DNA of 64,000 nt from Burkholderia cenocepacia (GTDB lineage: Bacteria > Pseudomonadota > Gammaproteobacteria > Burkholderiales > Burkholderiaceae): assembly GCF_900446215.1 (NCBI RefSeq), contig NZ_UAQZ01000014.1:248001-312000 (forward strand). The letters run 5' to 3'. The notes under the pieces were generated by a model, which searched no databases, had not been told where the DNA came from, and saw only the letters and a list, made by a program, of their open reading frames with translations. Shown here piece by piece: positions 55,482-64,000 of the stretch (the stretch's first letter is position 1; the number at the start of each line of letters is the position of its first letter). Made by a program: the position numbers and the translations under genes.

Positions 55482-56168
55482 TTACTTCGCGGGCACGGCC
55501 GGAATCGACTCGTGCGGCGTCGCGGTGCGCTGCGGCGCCTTGTGGACCATCGTGTACGCGTAGTCGACGCCCATCCCGTATGCGCCCGAGTGCTCCTTCG
55601 CGATCGCCATCACGGCGTCGTACGTGTCGCGGCGCGCCCAGTCGCGCTGCCACTCGAGCAGGACCTGCTGCCACGTGACCGGCACCACGCCGGCCTGCAC
55701 CATGCGCTGCATCGCGAAATCGTGCGCGGCCTGCGACGTGCCGCCCGACGCGTCGGCGACCATGTAGATCTCGTAGTCGCCCTCGAGCATCGCGCACAGC
55801 GCGAACGTCGTATTGCAGACCTCGGTCCACAGCCCCGACACGATCACCTTCTTGCGACCGTTCGCGGCGAGCGCGTCGCGCACCTTCTGGTCGTCCCACG
55901 AATTCATCGACGTCCGTTCGAGCGTCTTCTGGTTCGGGAACACGTCGAGCAGCTCGGGATAGGTGTGGCCCGAGAAGCTGTCGCTTTCGACCGTCGTGAT
56001 CGTGGTCGGGATGTCGAAGACCTTCGCGGCCTTCGCGAGCCCGACGACGTTGTTCTTCAGCGTCTGGCGATCGATCGACTGCACGCCGAACGCCATCTGC
56101 GGCTGCTGGTCGATGAAGATCAGCTGGCTGTTGTGCGGCGTCAGTACTTCAAGCTTCGGGTTGCTCAT
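55482..56168 (-). CDS. Isochorismatase-like cysteine hydrolase (YcaC type)
   Basis: A 228-residue enzyme of the isochorismatase/nicotinamidase fold. The nucleophile is Cys118 in SGLWTEVCNTTFAL, with Asp in LIFIDQQPQMAFGV and the Lys in KKVIVSG in the expected order. YcaC-type members have no agreed substrate. The start at 56168 (MSNPKLEVLTPH) is chosen; the frame is open far upstream. It lies between the LysR gene and a second XapX gene and is probably part of the same functional cluster as the amidohydrolase operon. Confidence 0.88.
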   Translation of the reverse strand: MSNPKLEVLTPHNSQLIFIDQQPQMAFGVQSIDRQTLKNNVVGLAKAAKVFDIPTTITTVESDSFSGHTYPELLDVFPNQKTLERTSMNSWDDQKVRDALAANGRKKVIVSGLWTEVCNTTFALCAMLEGDYEIYMVADASGGTSQAAHDFAMQRMVQAGVVPVTWQQVLLEWQRDWARRDTYDAVMAIAKEHSGAYGMGVDYAYTMVHKAPQRTATPHESIPAVPAK

Positions 56169-56442
56169 GGCGAATGGGGTCCTGTGAACGGAAAAAGGGG
56201 GCCTGCCTCGACCGTGAAAACGGGAGGAGCCTGGTGTGCGTCGACGCCGGATCGTCATCCGGGCCGAAATATTTAAGCCGCAAACGCACGGCGCGAACAC
56301 CCAAGAAATGGAATCGATCCGATTCCTGAACGAATGCCCGTTCGGGGCTGCCCGCCCTTTTTTTCTTCACGCAAACCCGCTACGCTTTCAAGTTCTTGAC
56401 GGCATGCACCGCGCCGCCCGTCGGCCCTCACGGAAGCTCACC
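56169..56442. other. Divergent spacer between the YcaC-type hydrolase and XapX copy 2
   Basis: No gene is seen in these 274 bases. The part 56240-56400 contains AT-rich runs (aaatatttaag; cctttttttcttcacgc; tttcaagttcttgacgg) suitable for promoters on both strands. TTGACG at 56395-56400 could be a -35 box for the XapX/antiporter side, with no good -10 at standard distance. Confidence 0.4.
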
Positions 56443-56703
56443 ATGAAACCGTATTTCCTGTCGCTGATCGCCGGCCTCCTCGCGGGCGTCATCTACGGCG
56501 CACTCGGCGTGAATTCGCCGGCGCCGCCGCTCATCGCGCTCACCGGCCTGCTCGGCATGCTGGCCGGCGAACAGATCCTGCCCGTCGCGCGCCGGATGTT
56601 GTCCGGCCATCGGCTGAACACCGCATGGCGCGACGCACAGTGCAGCCAGCACATGTTCGGCGCGCTGCCGGGCGGCGCCGCGAACGACCGCAAGCCTTCG
56701 TGA
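56443..56703 (+). CDS. XapX-domain membrane protein (second copy)
   Basis: An 86-residue protein. Its first 50 residues match the XapX protein at 54229-54396: the shared pattern is SPAPPLIAL-x-GL-x-GMLAG-x-Q. A polar 35-residue C-terminal extension with one Cys is absent from the other copy. It ends 25 bases before the antiporter gene, on the same strand, and may be co-transcribed with it. Confidence 0.82.
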   Translation: MKPYFLSLIAGLLAGVIYGALGVNSPAPPLIALTGLLGMLAGEQILPVARRMLSGHRLNTAWRDAQCSQHMFGALPGGAANDRKPS

Positions 56704-56728
56704 TCCACCCCATCGCCGCCGGCCGCGC

Positions 56729-58309
56729 ATGACCAACGTCGAGCTGTTCCATTACCTGCTGCTGTTGATCTGCGGCGCGGGCGCCCTCACCTGGCTCGCC
56801 GAGCGGATTTCGATTCCGCCGGCCGTCGTGCTGCTGCTCGGCGGCTGCGTGGTCGCCGTCGCGGGCAAGCGCGTGCCCGACATGGACCCGGCGCTGCTGC
56901 TCGCGGCCGTGCTGCCGCCGCTGTTGATGTCGAGCGGGTTCTACACCGCGTGGAAGGAATTCCGGCAGGAACTCGCGTCGATCGCGTCGCTCGCGCTCGG
57001 CGCCGTGGCGTTCACGACCGTCGCGGTCGCGCTCGCCGTGCATGCGGCGAATCCCGCGCTGCCGTGGGCCGCGTGCTTCACGCTCGGCGCGATCGTGTCG
57101 CCGCCCGACGCGGTCGCCGCGAAGGCAATCCTGCAACGCCACCCGCTGCCCGCGCGGCTCGTCGCGGTGCTCGAAGGCGAAAGTCTCGTCAACGATGCGT
57201 CGGGCCTGCTGCTGTACCAGATGGCCGTGTCGGCCGCGCTCGCCGTGTCGATCACGGCGGCCAGCGCCACCGGCCTGTTCTTCTCGCTCACGCTGATCGG
57301 CATCGCGGTCGGCCTCGCGTGCGGCCACGCGATGTGCTGGGTGCTGCCGCGCCTGCGCGATCCGATGCTCGGCATCGTCGTGACGTTCGCGATGGCATGG
57401 GGCAGCTACGGGATCGCGGAAGCCGTCGACGGCTCGGGCGTGCTGTCGGTCGTCACCTGCGGGCTCGTGCTCGGCGTGCGCCAGCATCGGGTGTTCAACG
57501 CCGACATGCGGATCAAGGCGAAGGCGACGTGGGAGGCGATCGTGTTCGTGCTCGACGCGCTCGTGTTCATCCTGATCGGCCTCGCGCTGCATGCGATCCT
57601 CGCACGCGTGAACCACGAAGGCGCGGTGCTGATGGCCGGCCTGCGGGTCGCGCTGCCGGCGACGGCCGCCGCGATCGGTGCGCGCGTCGTGTGGGTGTTC
57701 GTCGCGATGTGGCTGCCGGGCCGCCTGCGTGCGCGGCGCGCGGGCCACACGCCGTGGTCGTGGCGCGAAGCCGTCGTGCTCGGCTGGTCGGGCATGCGCG
57801 GCGTCGTGAGCCTCGCGGCCGCGATCGCGCTGCCGGCCAACTTCCCCGGCCGCGACCTGATCCTGTTCAGTACCTTTCTGCTGATCATCGCGACGCTCGT
57901 CGTGCAGGGCGGCACGCTCGCGCCGCTCATTCGCGTGCTGAAGCTGCGCCCGGCCGCGCGCCACACGATGTCCGAACATGCGGTGCGCGCGCACACGTTC
58001 GGCGCGGCGCTCGCCGAACTCGATACGCTCGGGCAGCACGGCTCGGCGCTCGAGCAGCCGTCGCTCGATCGCCTGCTCGCCGAATACCGCAACCGCGTCA
58101 CGTTCAACGAACGCGCGCACCGGCAAGGCGCCGAACCGGCCGGCGTGCGCGCCCGCATGCTGCGCGTCGAACTCGAGCTCGTCGGCATATCGCGCCGCGC
58201 GCTGCTCGACCTGCATCGCGACGGCAAGGTCGACGACGCGGTACTGCACCGCATAGAATCGGAACTCGATTTCGAGGAGCTGCGGCTGCAGCGCCTGCTC
58301 GAACCGTAA
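56729..58309 (+). CDS. CPA1-family Na+/H+ antiporter
   Basis: A 526-residue inner-membrane antiporter with 12 or so helices. Key motifs are [15 protein letters not shown] and [16 protein letters not shown], the GES-LVND element with the ion-binding Asp of the CPA1/NhaP type. [14 protein letters not shown] is the conserved late helix. A hydrophilic C-terminal domain of about 110 residues (after [12 protein letters not shown]) is cytoplasmic. It exchanges Na+ or K+ for protons. OsmC and pirin genes follow on the same strand. Confidence 0.93.
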   Translation: MTNVELFHYLLLLICGAGALTWLAERISIPPAVVLLLGGCVVAVAGKRVPDMDPALLLAAVLPPLLMSSGFYTAWKEFRQELASIASLALGAVAFTTVAVALAVHAANPALPWAACFTLGAIVSPPDAVAAKAILQRHPLPARLVAVLEGESLVNDASGLLLYQMAVSAALAVSITAASATGLFFSLTLIGIAVGLACGHAMCWVLPRLRDPMLGIVVTFAMAWGSYGIAEAVDGSGVLSVVTCGLVLGVRQHRVFNADMRIKAKATWEAIVFVLDALVFILIGLALHAILARVNHEGAVLMAGLRVALPATAAAIGARVVWVFVAMWLPGRLRARRAGHTPWSWREAVVLGWSGMRGVVSLAAAIALPANFPGRDLILFSTFLLIIATLVVQGGTLAPLIRVLKLRPAARHTMSEHAVRAHTFGAALAELDTLGQHGSALEQPSLDRLLAEYRNRVTFNERAHRQGAEPAGVRARMLRVELELVGISRRALLDLHRDGKVDDAVLHRIESELDFEELRLQRLLEP

Positions 58310-58353
58310 CGTCCGGCCTGCCCGGCCCGTCCCCTTTCCCACCTGGAACCGCA

Positions 58354-58746
58354 ATGAGCGAACTGTCCGTCGAAGCGAGCATCGGCTCGGTCGATTACCT
58401 CGTCCACTTCACCGACGGCGTCCATCAGTGGCGCGCCGACGAACCCGCGTCGCTCGGCGGCGGCGATGCGGCGCCGACGCCCGTCGCGCTGCTGCTGTCA
58501 AGCCTCGGCGCCTGCACCGCGATCACGCTGAAGATGTATGCGCAACGAAAAGGCTGGCCGCTCGCCGAAGTGCACGTGAAGCTCGCGCACGAATCGGGCA
58601 GCGCAGGCAGCACGATCGTGCGCCGCATCACGCTCGACGGCGACCTGACCGACGAGCAGCGCGAACGCCTGCTGCAGATCGCGAACGCGTGCCCGGTCCA
58701 CAAGATCCTCACGCATCCGATCACGATCGACACGGCGATCGCCTGA
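58354..58746 (+). CDS. OsmC-family peroxide reductase-like protein
   Basis: A 130-residue protein with the two conserved cysteines of the OsmC/Ohr fold, Cys54 in [15 protein letters not shown] and Cys113 in [10 protein letters not shown]. The family reduces organic peroxides or related thiol substrates. The N-terminus ([15 protein letters not shown]) is the short version without the long YhfA extension. It starts 44 bases after the antiporter stop and precedes pirin, likely in one unit. Confidence 0.9.
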   Translation: MSELSVEASIGSVDYLVHFTDGVHQWRADEPASLGGGDAAPTPVALLLSSLGACTAITLKMYAQRKGWPLAEVHVKLAHESGSAGSTIVRRITLDGDLTDEQRERLLQIANACPVHKILTHPITIDTAIA

Positions 58747-58778
58747 TCGCTGCCCGCCACCGTCACGAGATTCCCGTC

Positions 58779-59663
58779 ATGTCCGCCTCGATCAAGACCC
58801 TGCTCACGCCGCGCGAAAGCGACATCGGCAACCTCGTCGTGCGCCGCGTGCTGCCCGCGCTCGCCGCGCGCCTCGTCGGCCCGTTCATCTTCTTCGACGA
58901 AATGGGGCCCGCGATGCTGCCGGCCGGCCGCGGCATCGACGTGCTGCCGCATCCGCACATCGGGCTCGCGACCGTCACCTACCTGTTCGACGGCTCGCTG
59001 ATGCATCACGACAGCCTCGGCTTCCGGCAGAAGATCGTGCCGGGCGACGTGAACTGGATGACGGCCGGCCGCGGCATCGTGCATTCGGAGCGCTCGCCCG
59101 ACGAGGATCGGCCGCGCGAGCAGCCGGTACACGGCATCCAGACCTGGGTCGCGCTGCCGGTCGAGCATGAAGACACCGCGCCCGCGTTCGTCCACCACGC
59201 GGCCGACACGCTGCCGTCGTTCACGCGCGACGGCGCGACCGTGCGCGTGATCGCGGGCACCGCGTTCGGACTCGCGTCGCCGGTCGCCGTGTTCTCGCCC
59301 ACGCTTTATGCGGTTGCGGAATTCGCGTCGGGCGGGCAGCTCGCGCTCGATGCGGAGCACGACGAACGCGGCGTATATCTCGTCGACGGCGACCTCACCG
59401 TCGACGGCACGCCGCTCGCCCCGGCGACGATGGCCGTGCTCGAACCGGGCGCGACCGTCGCGCTCGCGAGCGCGCACGGCGCACGCGCGATGCTGCTCGG
59501 CGGCGCCCACCTGCCGGGCGAGCGGTTCATCGAATGGAATTTCGTGTCGAGCGAACGCGCGAAGATCGACGCGGCGCGTGCCGCATGGGCCGATCAGACG
59601 TTCGGCAAGGTGCCGGGCGAAGAAGGCGAATGGACGCGCCAGCCGGAACGCCGAACGCAGTAA
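58779..59663 (+). CDS. Pirin-family bicupin
   Basis: A 294-residue bicupin. The metal-binding site is in DVLPHPHIGLATVTYLFDG and MHHDSLG, followed by VNWMTAGRGIVHSER, all pirin signatures. Bacterial pirins include a quercetin dioxygenase and regulators of pyruvate metabolism; the activity of this one is not determined. It follows OsmC by 32 bases and is the last plus-strand gene before a strong hairpin. Confidence 0.93.
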   Translation: MSASIKTLLTPRESDIGNLVVRRVLPALAARLVGPFIFFDEMGPAMLPAGRGIDVLPHPHIGLATVTYLFDGSLMHHDSLGFRQKIVPGDVNWMTAGRGIVHSERSPDEDRPREQPVHGIQTWVALPVEHEDTAPAFVHHAADTLPSFTRDGATVRVIAGTAFGLASPVAVFSPTLYAVAEFASGGQLALDAEHDERGVYLVDGDLTVDGTPLAPATMAVLEPGATVALASAHGARAMLLGGAHLPGERFIEWNFVSSERAKIDAARAAWADQTFGKVPGEEGEWTRQPERRTQ

Positions 59664-59684
59664 GCGGCGCGCCCCGACCCGCCG

Positions 59685-59714
59685 ACGACGGCCGGCCGCC
59701 ACGCCGGCCGTCGT
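59685..59714. terminator. Strong hairpin between convergent pirin and bcsR-like genes
   Basis: ACGACGGCCGGC and GCCGGCCGTCGT form a perfect 12-bp stem around a 6-base loop, between the two stops. A GCGTTT tail follows on the plus strand. Confidence 0.7.
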
Positions 59715-59718
59715 GCGT

Positions 59719-59916
59719 TTACCGCTTCAGTCCCATCAGCTTCGCGAGCGTCGGCCAGCGATCGAGCGACGCATCGAACGCGCGGCGCGCCTGTTCGTCG
59801 ACATAGCGTTCGGGATCGAGCGCGGGCAGATGCCGCGCGAGGCCGATCACGTCGTTCGGTTGCGACAGGCGCTCGTCGTCGCCTTCGCCGGCGATCGTTA
59901 CTGTTCGTCGATCCAT
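59719..59916 (-). CDS. bcsR: BcsR-like small cellulose-operon protein
   Basis: A 65-residue acidic protein ending FDASLDRWPTLAKLMGLKR. This matches the C-terminal pattern of BcsR (RWP-L-A), a small partner of BcsQ that is needed for cellulose synthesis in enterobacteria. The N-terminus (MDRRTVTIAGEGDDERLSQP) is different. Its ATG lies 19 bases inside the 3' end of bcsG, so translation is coupled. The gene is at the end of the operon, whereas BcsR is usually placed next to bcsQ, so the name is a motif-based inference. Confidence 0.65.
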   Translation of the reverse strand: MDRRTVTIAGEGDDERLSQPNDVIGLARHLPALDPERYVDEQARRAFDASLDRWPTLAKLMGLKR

Positions 59917-61454
59917 ACGCCATCCGGAGTTTTCACCGCGTAACCCGCGGCCGTCTGCATCGTCACCGTGCCCTCGTTCTCGCCGATCATCCGCGTGCGC
60001 GGCAAATCGGCCGCGTATTGCGCGAGCGTCGCGCCCGGCTTGAACGGGCTGTTCGACACGAGGTTCGACAGCAACTGCGCGAGCGCGAGGAAGCTGGTCG
60101 GCTGCTCGATCACGGTCGTCGCGCCGTGGTTGCCGGCGAAGCCGACGAGCCGCACGCCGACCGGCCCGTGCACGATGCGCGGCGTCGGAATCTCGCGCAG
60201 GCCCGCGACCTGGTTCTTGTCGCCGCGCAACGCGGCGCCGTGCTCGGGCACGAACACGATCACCGCGCGGCGGCCCGATTGCGCGATCAGGTCGGCGAGA
60301 CGATCGAAATCGGTCATCATTTTCGTCGCGCGCTGCGGATACGAGTCGATGCTCGTCAGCGCGCTGCCGACGACGCGGTTGCCGTCGTGCAGGCTGATCG
60401 TGTTGTAGTACAGCGCGACCGGCCCCGGCACCGCCGCACGCTGCGCGTACCAGTTCGCGAGCGTCGCATAGTCGTCCTTGATCGCCGAGCCGTCGAACGC
60501 GTGCATCGCGACGGGCGCGGCTGCGTTCGAGATCATCGGCGCATCGGGCACGCCGATGTTGTCGTGGATCACCTGCAGGAAGTTGTCGAAATGGCCGTCG
60601 TGGTTCAGCAGCGACTGCACGGTGTAGCCCGCGCCCGCCAGTTGCGAGAACAAATGGCACTGCTGCGGTGCGGGCTTGTACAGGTCCGCATGCGCTTCCT
60701 GCCCGCAGCTCGCGCGCAGCACGCGGATCGCCGCCGGGCCGCTGTAGCTCGCGGCCGTGCTGAAGTTCGTGAACAGGTAGTCGAAGTGGCTCAGCATCGG
60801 GTGGTTGCGCACCTTCGCCGCATCGAGGTCGTCCCAAGACAGCGAGCAGATGTGCAACACGATCACGTCGAACTGCGCGGCCGGATCGCTGCCGAGATGG
60901 CCGAACGCGACCTGCCGCTGCGACTCCTGCGCGCGGAACGTCGCGAGCGCCGCGTTGTGGTCCTCGGGCTGGTCGACGCGCGTGGCGCCCGCCACGTTCG
61001 CCTGCGGCTGGGCCGGCGCGACGACGCGCGCCATCAGCCCGCTGCCGGCCTGCCACAGCGGCATCACGATCAGCGCGGCCAGCACGAACGTCGCGACGCG
61101 CAGCCAGCGATTGACGATGAAATAGACGATCAGCACGCCGACGATCGTCAGCGCCAGCACCGGCGGCAACAGACGCGGCAGCAGTTCCATCCAGTAGTCG
61201 AGGCGGAACGTGCTGACTTCGCGCGCAGCCTCCGCGAGACGGGCGAGCGGCGGCGCATGCAGCTCGCGCGCGAGCAGCGGCACCGCAATCGCGATCGCCA
61301 CGACCTGCCGGACGATGCGCCACGCACGCGCGCGCAGCGGCGCGCTCGCCGCCAGCGCCACCGCGAATGCGAGGTTCGCGAGCCAGAACGGCTGCAGGTG
61401 CCCGGTCGCGAACAGCGCGAACTTCAGGATGAAATACAGATTCCAGAACGTCAT
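59898..61454 (-). CDS. bcsG: Cellulose biosynthesis protein, phosphoethanolamine transferase
   Basis: A 518-residue inner-membrane protein. Five or so N-terminal helices (MTFWNLYFILKFALFATGHL to about residue 145) anchor a periplasmic alkaline-phosphatase-like domain that adds phosphoethanolamine to cellulose in enterobacteria. The nucleophile region is NFSTAASYSGPAAIRV, with Ser at about 236-238. Metal-site motifs such as SLHDGNRV and FVPEHGAALRGDK follow. It lies 27 bases after bcsA and overlaps the bcsR-like gene. Confidence 0.92.
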   Translation of the reverse strand: MTFWNLYFILKFALFATGHLQPFWLANLAFAVALAASAPLRARAWRIVRQVVAIAIAVPLLARELHAPPLARLAEAAREVSTFRLDYWMELLPRLLPPVLALTIVGVLIVYFIVNRWLRVATFVLAALIVMPLWQAGSGLMARVVAPAQPQANVAGATRVDQPEDHNAALATFRAQESQRQVAFGHLGSDPAAQFDVIVLHICSLSWDDLDAAKVRNHPMLSHFDYLFTNFSTAASYSGPAAIRVLRASCGQEAHADLYKPAPQQCHLFSQLAGAGYTVQSLLNHDGHFDNFLQVIHDNIGVPDAPMISNAAAPVAMHAFDGSAIKDDYATLANWYAQRAAVPGPVALYYNTISLHDGNRVVGSALTSIDSYPQRATKMMTDFDRLADLIAQSGRRAVIVFVPEHGAALRGDKNQVAGLREIPTPRIVHGPVGVRLVGFAGNHGATTVIEQPTSFLALAQLLSNLVSNSPFKPGATLAQYAADLPRTRMIGENEGTVTMQTAAGYAVKTPDGVWIDEQ

Positions 61455-61481
61455 CTAACCCACTCCATGATGCGCGCCGCG

Positions 61482-64000
61482 TCAGTCGCGCGCGCGATCG
61501 AGTTTCGGCGCGAGCATCGTCTGCACGCCGCGCGCCGCACCCTTCCACATTCGTACGTAACCGTCCAGCCCGATCCGCAGCACTTCCTTGAGCCCGCCGA
61601 GCGGCGTGTCGGGCCGCGCGCCTTCATGCCAGTCGAGCCACGCATCCGCGCGGCCGAACGTGCATTGCACGAGCTGGCGTTCCTGTTCGAGCGTCAGTTC
61701 GTCGAAACTCACGCCGACATGGGTCGACGTCACGCGCGTCACGCGCACCGGGAACGGGAACGCGCGGTCGCCGCGCGTCACGCACACCGTCAGCGTGTCG
61801 CCGACGGCGAGCGGCAGCCCGGGCACCGCTTCGAGCCCGAGACCGCCGGTCGAGTAGTCGCTCGTGAAGCACGCGGCGGTCGAGCCGTCGGCGAGCAGCA
61901 GCATCGCCGGCACGCGCATCGCGATCCGGTGCGTGACGCGCACCTGCCTGGTCTCGCGCGCGACGGCCAGCGCCGCGCCGAGCATCGCGAGGTTGTACAC
62001 GGTCCAGCCGAGCGTGATCAGGATCGTCGACGCCTCGTCACCCTGGTCGGCCACGAGCCGCCACAGGCCGGCGGCGATCGCGAGCACGTTCAGCGCGAAC
62101 AGCACGAGATACGGCTTCGACGTCGACCAGTCGACGTAGCCTTCGTCGATCTTGCCGCCCTTGTCGGTCACGTTGAACTTGCCGTGCTTCGGGCTGAAGA
62201 ACGCGACGGTGGTCGGCAGCGCGATGTACCACGCGAGCACCGATTCGTAGACCTCGGCCCAGAACGAATGCCGGTAGCGGCCCTGCATCCGCGAGTTCGC
62301 GATGTTCGCAAGCACGAGATACGGGATCACGTAGCTCGCGAGCGCCAGCGACGACGCGTTGATGAAGTACAGGTGGAAGAACAGGTACGCGAGCGGGATC
62401 GTCAGGAACACCAGCCGCGGAATCCCGTAGAAGAAATGCAGCATCGCGTTGCCGTAGCAGATCCGCTGGATCAGGCCGAGCCCGCGCCCGAGGAACGGGT
62501 TGTCGATGCGGAAGATCTGCGCCATCCCGCGCGCCCAGCGCGTGCGCTGCTTCACGTGGCCCGCGAGGCTTTCGGTCGCGAGGCCGGCCGCCTGCACGGT
62601 CGGCAGGTACGCCGACGTATAGCCGCGCCGGTGCAGCTTGAGCGCCGTATGCGCATCCTCGGTCACGGTCTCGACCGCGACGCCGCCGACCTCCTCCAGC
62701 GCGCTGCGCTTGAGCACCGCGCATGAGCCGCAGAAGAACGTCGCGTTCCACAGGTCGTTGCCGGACTGCACGAGGCCGTAGAACAGGTTGCCCTCGTTCG
62801 GGATCTCGCGGAACGTGCCGAGGTTGCGCTCGAACGGATCGGGCGAGAAGAAATGGTGCGGCGTCTGCACCAGCGCGCACTTCGGGTCGCGCAGGAACAC
62901 GCCCATCGTCGTCTGCAGGAACGAGCGCGTCGGCACGTGATCGCAGTCGAAGATCGCGATGTACTCGCCGTGCGTCTTCGGCAGTGCGCGGTTGATGTTG
63001 CCGGCCTTCGCGTGAAGGTTGTCGTCGCGCGTCAGGTAATCGATGCCGGCCTCGGCCGCGAATGCCGCGAATTCCGGACGGCGGCCGTCATCGAGCAGGT
63101 ATACGCGCAGTTTCGCGCTCGGCCAGTCGATGCTCTGCGCGGCGAACACGGTCGGCTTCACGACCGACAGCGGCTCGTTGTAGGTCGGGATATAGACGTC
63201 GACGGTCGGCCAGTTGTCCGGATCGTCGGGCAGCGGCACGATCGGCCGGTCGAGCGGCCACGCGGTCTGCACGAAGCCGAGCAGCAGGATCATCCACGTA
63301 TAGGCTTCGGCGCCATACAGCAGGTAACCGGCGACGGCTTCGACCGGGCTGCGGAAGTCGAGCGTCTGGGTCGTGCGCCACCACACGTAGCGCACCGCCG
63401 CGAGCAGCGCGAGCGACGCGAGCGCAAGGGTCGGCAAATGGCCCGGCAGGCGGCGCAGCGCGAGCGCGAGCACCGCGACGATCGCGAAGAACGCGAACTG
63501 CGCGCCGGGCATCAGCGGCGACATCCCGGCCGCGGCCCACAGCACGGCGCCGGCCACCAGCAGCAGCGGCGCGAGCCAGCGGCGCCGGCCGACGCCGTTC
63601 GCGCGCGCATCGAGCCAGCCGCCCCAGCGCGCCCACGGCAGACGCTCGAGCATCGCGTTGATGCGCCTGCCGAGCGCGCGCCCGGCCACGTAGACGGGCA
63701 CCACGAACGTGTCGAACCACGCGAGCGGATCGCGCGCGGGACGGCCGTCGGCCACGCGCGGCGCGCGCACGATCGCGCGCCACAGCCATTCGCGCACGCT
63801 GAGCGGCTGCAGCACGCCCCAGTCGTGCGCGAGCCGCAGGAACGCGACACGCACCCAGCGGCGTACGTGATCGGGCCGGCCAGGCGGCGGCGCGTGGAAA
63901 AACAGCCGCACGAGCCAGTCCACCCGCGTGCGTTCCGACGGCAGCCCGATGCCGCGCGCGCACCAGTCGGCCACGCGCCGGCCGAACGCACGCAGTTGCG
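61482..64000 (-). CDS. bcsA: Cellulose synthase catalytic subunit, 5' end outside the window
   Basis: At least 839 residues of the UDP-forming cellulose synthase, which polymerises UDP-glucose and extrudes the chain across the inner membrane. Eight or so helices flank the GT2 domain with LLDDGRRPEF, FDCDHVPTRSF, VTEDAHTALKLH and QRTRWARGMAQI (the D, DxD, TED and QxxRW motifs). A C-terminal PilZ domain (RQVRVTHRIAMR and DYSTGGLGLE) should bind cyclic di-GMP. A GTG at 63974 could be read as a start, but the frame stays open through that point to the edge (LRAFGRRVADWC), so the true start lies beyond the window. Confidence 0.93.
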   Translation of the reverse strand, partial: QLRAFGRRVADWCARGIGLPSERTRVDWLVRLFFHAPPPGRPDHVRRWVRVAFLRLAHDWGVLQPLSVREWLWRAIVRAPRVADGRPARDPLAWFDTFVVPVYVAGRALGRRINAMLERLPWARWGGWLDARANGVGRRRWLAPLLLVAGAVLWAAAGMSPLMPGAQFAFFAIVAVLALALRRLPGHLPTLALASLALLAAVRYVWWRTTQTLDFRSPVEAVAGYLLYGAEAYTWMILLLGFVQTAWPLDRPIVPLPDDPDNWPTVDVYIPTYNEPLSVVKPTVFAAQSIDWPSAKLRVYLLDDGRRPEFAAFAAEAGIDYLTRDDNLHAKAGNINRALPKTHGEYIAIFDCDHVPTRSFLQTTMGVFLRDPKCALVQTPHHFFSPDPFERNLGTFREIPNEGNLFYGLVQSGNDLWNATFFCGSCAVLKRSALEEVGGVAVETVTEDAHTALKLHRRGYTSAYLPTVQAAGLATESLAGHVKQRTRWARGMAQIFRIDNPFLGRGLGLIQRICYGNAMLHFFYGIPRLVFLTIPLAYLFFHLYFINASSLALASYVIPYLVLANIANSRMQGRYRHSFWAEVYESVLAWYIALPTTVAFFSPKHGKFNVTDKGGKIDEGYVDWSTSKPYLVLFALNVLAIAAGLWRLVADQGDEASTILITLGWTVYNLAMLGAALAVARETRQVRVTHRIAMRVPAMLLLADGSTAACFTSDYSTGGLGLEAVPGLPLAVGDTLTVCVTRGDRAFPFPVRVTRVTSTHVGVSFDELTLEQERQLVQCTFGRADAWLDWHEGARPDTPLGGLKEVLRIGLDGYVRMWKGAARGVQTMLAPKLDRARD

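Noticed and set aside
60018-62726. A 902-codon plus-strand open frame over bcsG and bcsA
   Set aside because: It is antisense to two well-recognised cellulose genes and has the same Arg/His/Asp-rich shadow composition as the other long antisense frames.
63972-63974. GTG at 63974 as the start of bcsA
   Set aside because: The reading frame is open on the upstream side to the window edge with plausible residues, and no ribosome binding site lies before the GTG, so the gene is treated as cut by the edge.

Overview
The window reads as a stretch of ordinary chromosome from a high-GC betaproteobacterium, most likely Burkholderia sensu stricto (a cepacia-complex-like species). The evidence is protein content and codon bias only: very GC-rich third positions give long open frames on the antisense strand, housekeeping genes such as valS, galU, alaS and glnS are present, and many regulator/transporter pairs are of the LysR and MFS type. 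No rRNA, tRNA, CRISPR array, insertion sequence or prophage gene was recognised. About 57 protein genes are supported; two are cut by the window edges (uvrD at the left, bcsA at the right).

Layout. 1-4170: start of uvrD (minus), then valS and galU (plus). 4223-9335: a minus-strand signalling operon transcribed response regulator, exported LysM/FecR protein, CHASE2 histidine kinase, small lipoprotein. 9603-10548: a small protein of unknown function, a 14-bp tandem repeat and a TusA-like protein. 10666-28379: LysR regulator, methylmalonate-semialdehyde dehydrogenase and a complete myo-inositol locus. This locus has an RpiR-type regulator, two Gfo/Idh dehydrogenases, IolE-like and IolH-like barrel proteins, a ribose-type ABC transporter, an IolC-DUF2090 fusion, and IolD, IolE and IolB. 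Import, oxidation (IolG), dehydration (IolE), ring opening (IolD), isomerisation (IolB), phosphorylation and aldol cleavage (the IolC fusion) and the final oxidation to acetyl-CoA (MmsA/IolA) are all encoded here.

28502-37161: accessory metabolism: a UPF0303 protein, an SDR enzyme, a branched-chain-amino-acid-type ABC transporter without a binding protein, a hotdog thioesterase, a Nudix hydrolase, and an MFS exporter with a divergent LysR regulator. 37302-44944: alaS, a CoA-transferase, a small serine hydrolase, a glycine-zipper lipoprotein, glnS and a second Nudix hydrolase. 44953-48607: a secreted small protein, a di-haem cytochrome c peroxidase and a divergent AcpA-type acid phosphatase.

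48717-56703: the most unusual part. It is a tightly packed minus-strand operon (XapX protein, YtcJ-like amidohydrolase with a Cys/His-rich tail, DoxX, exported VOC protein, DUF1275 membrane protein, alginate-export-like outer-membrane protein). It faces a LysR regulator, followed by an isochorismatase-like hydrolase and a second XapX gene. I cannot name its substrate. 56729-59663: CPA1 antiporter, OsmC and pirin. 59719-64000: the 3' part of a cellulose operon (bcsA, bcsG, bcsR-like).

Starts were chosen from ribosome binding sites, signal peptides and family starts. Functions are assigned by motif and family recognition from the sequence alone, without database searches.
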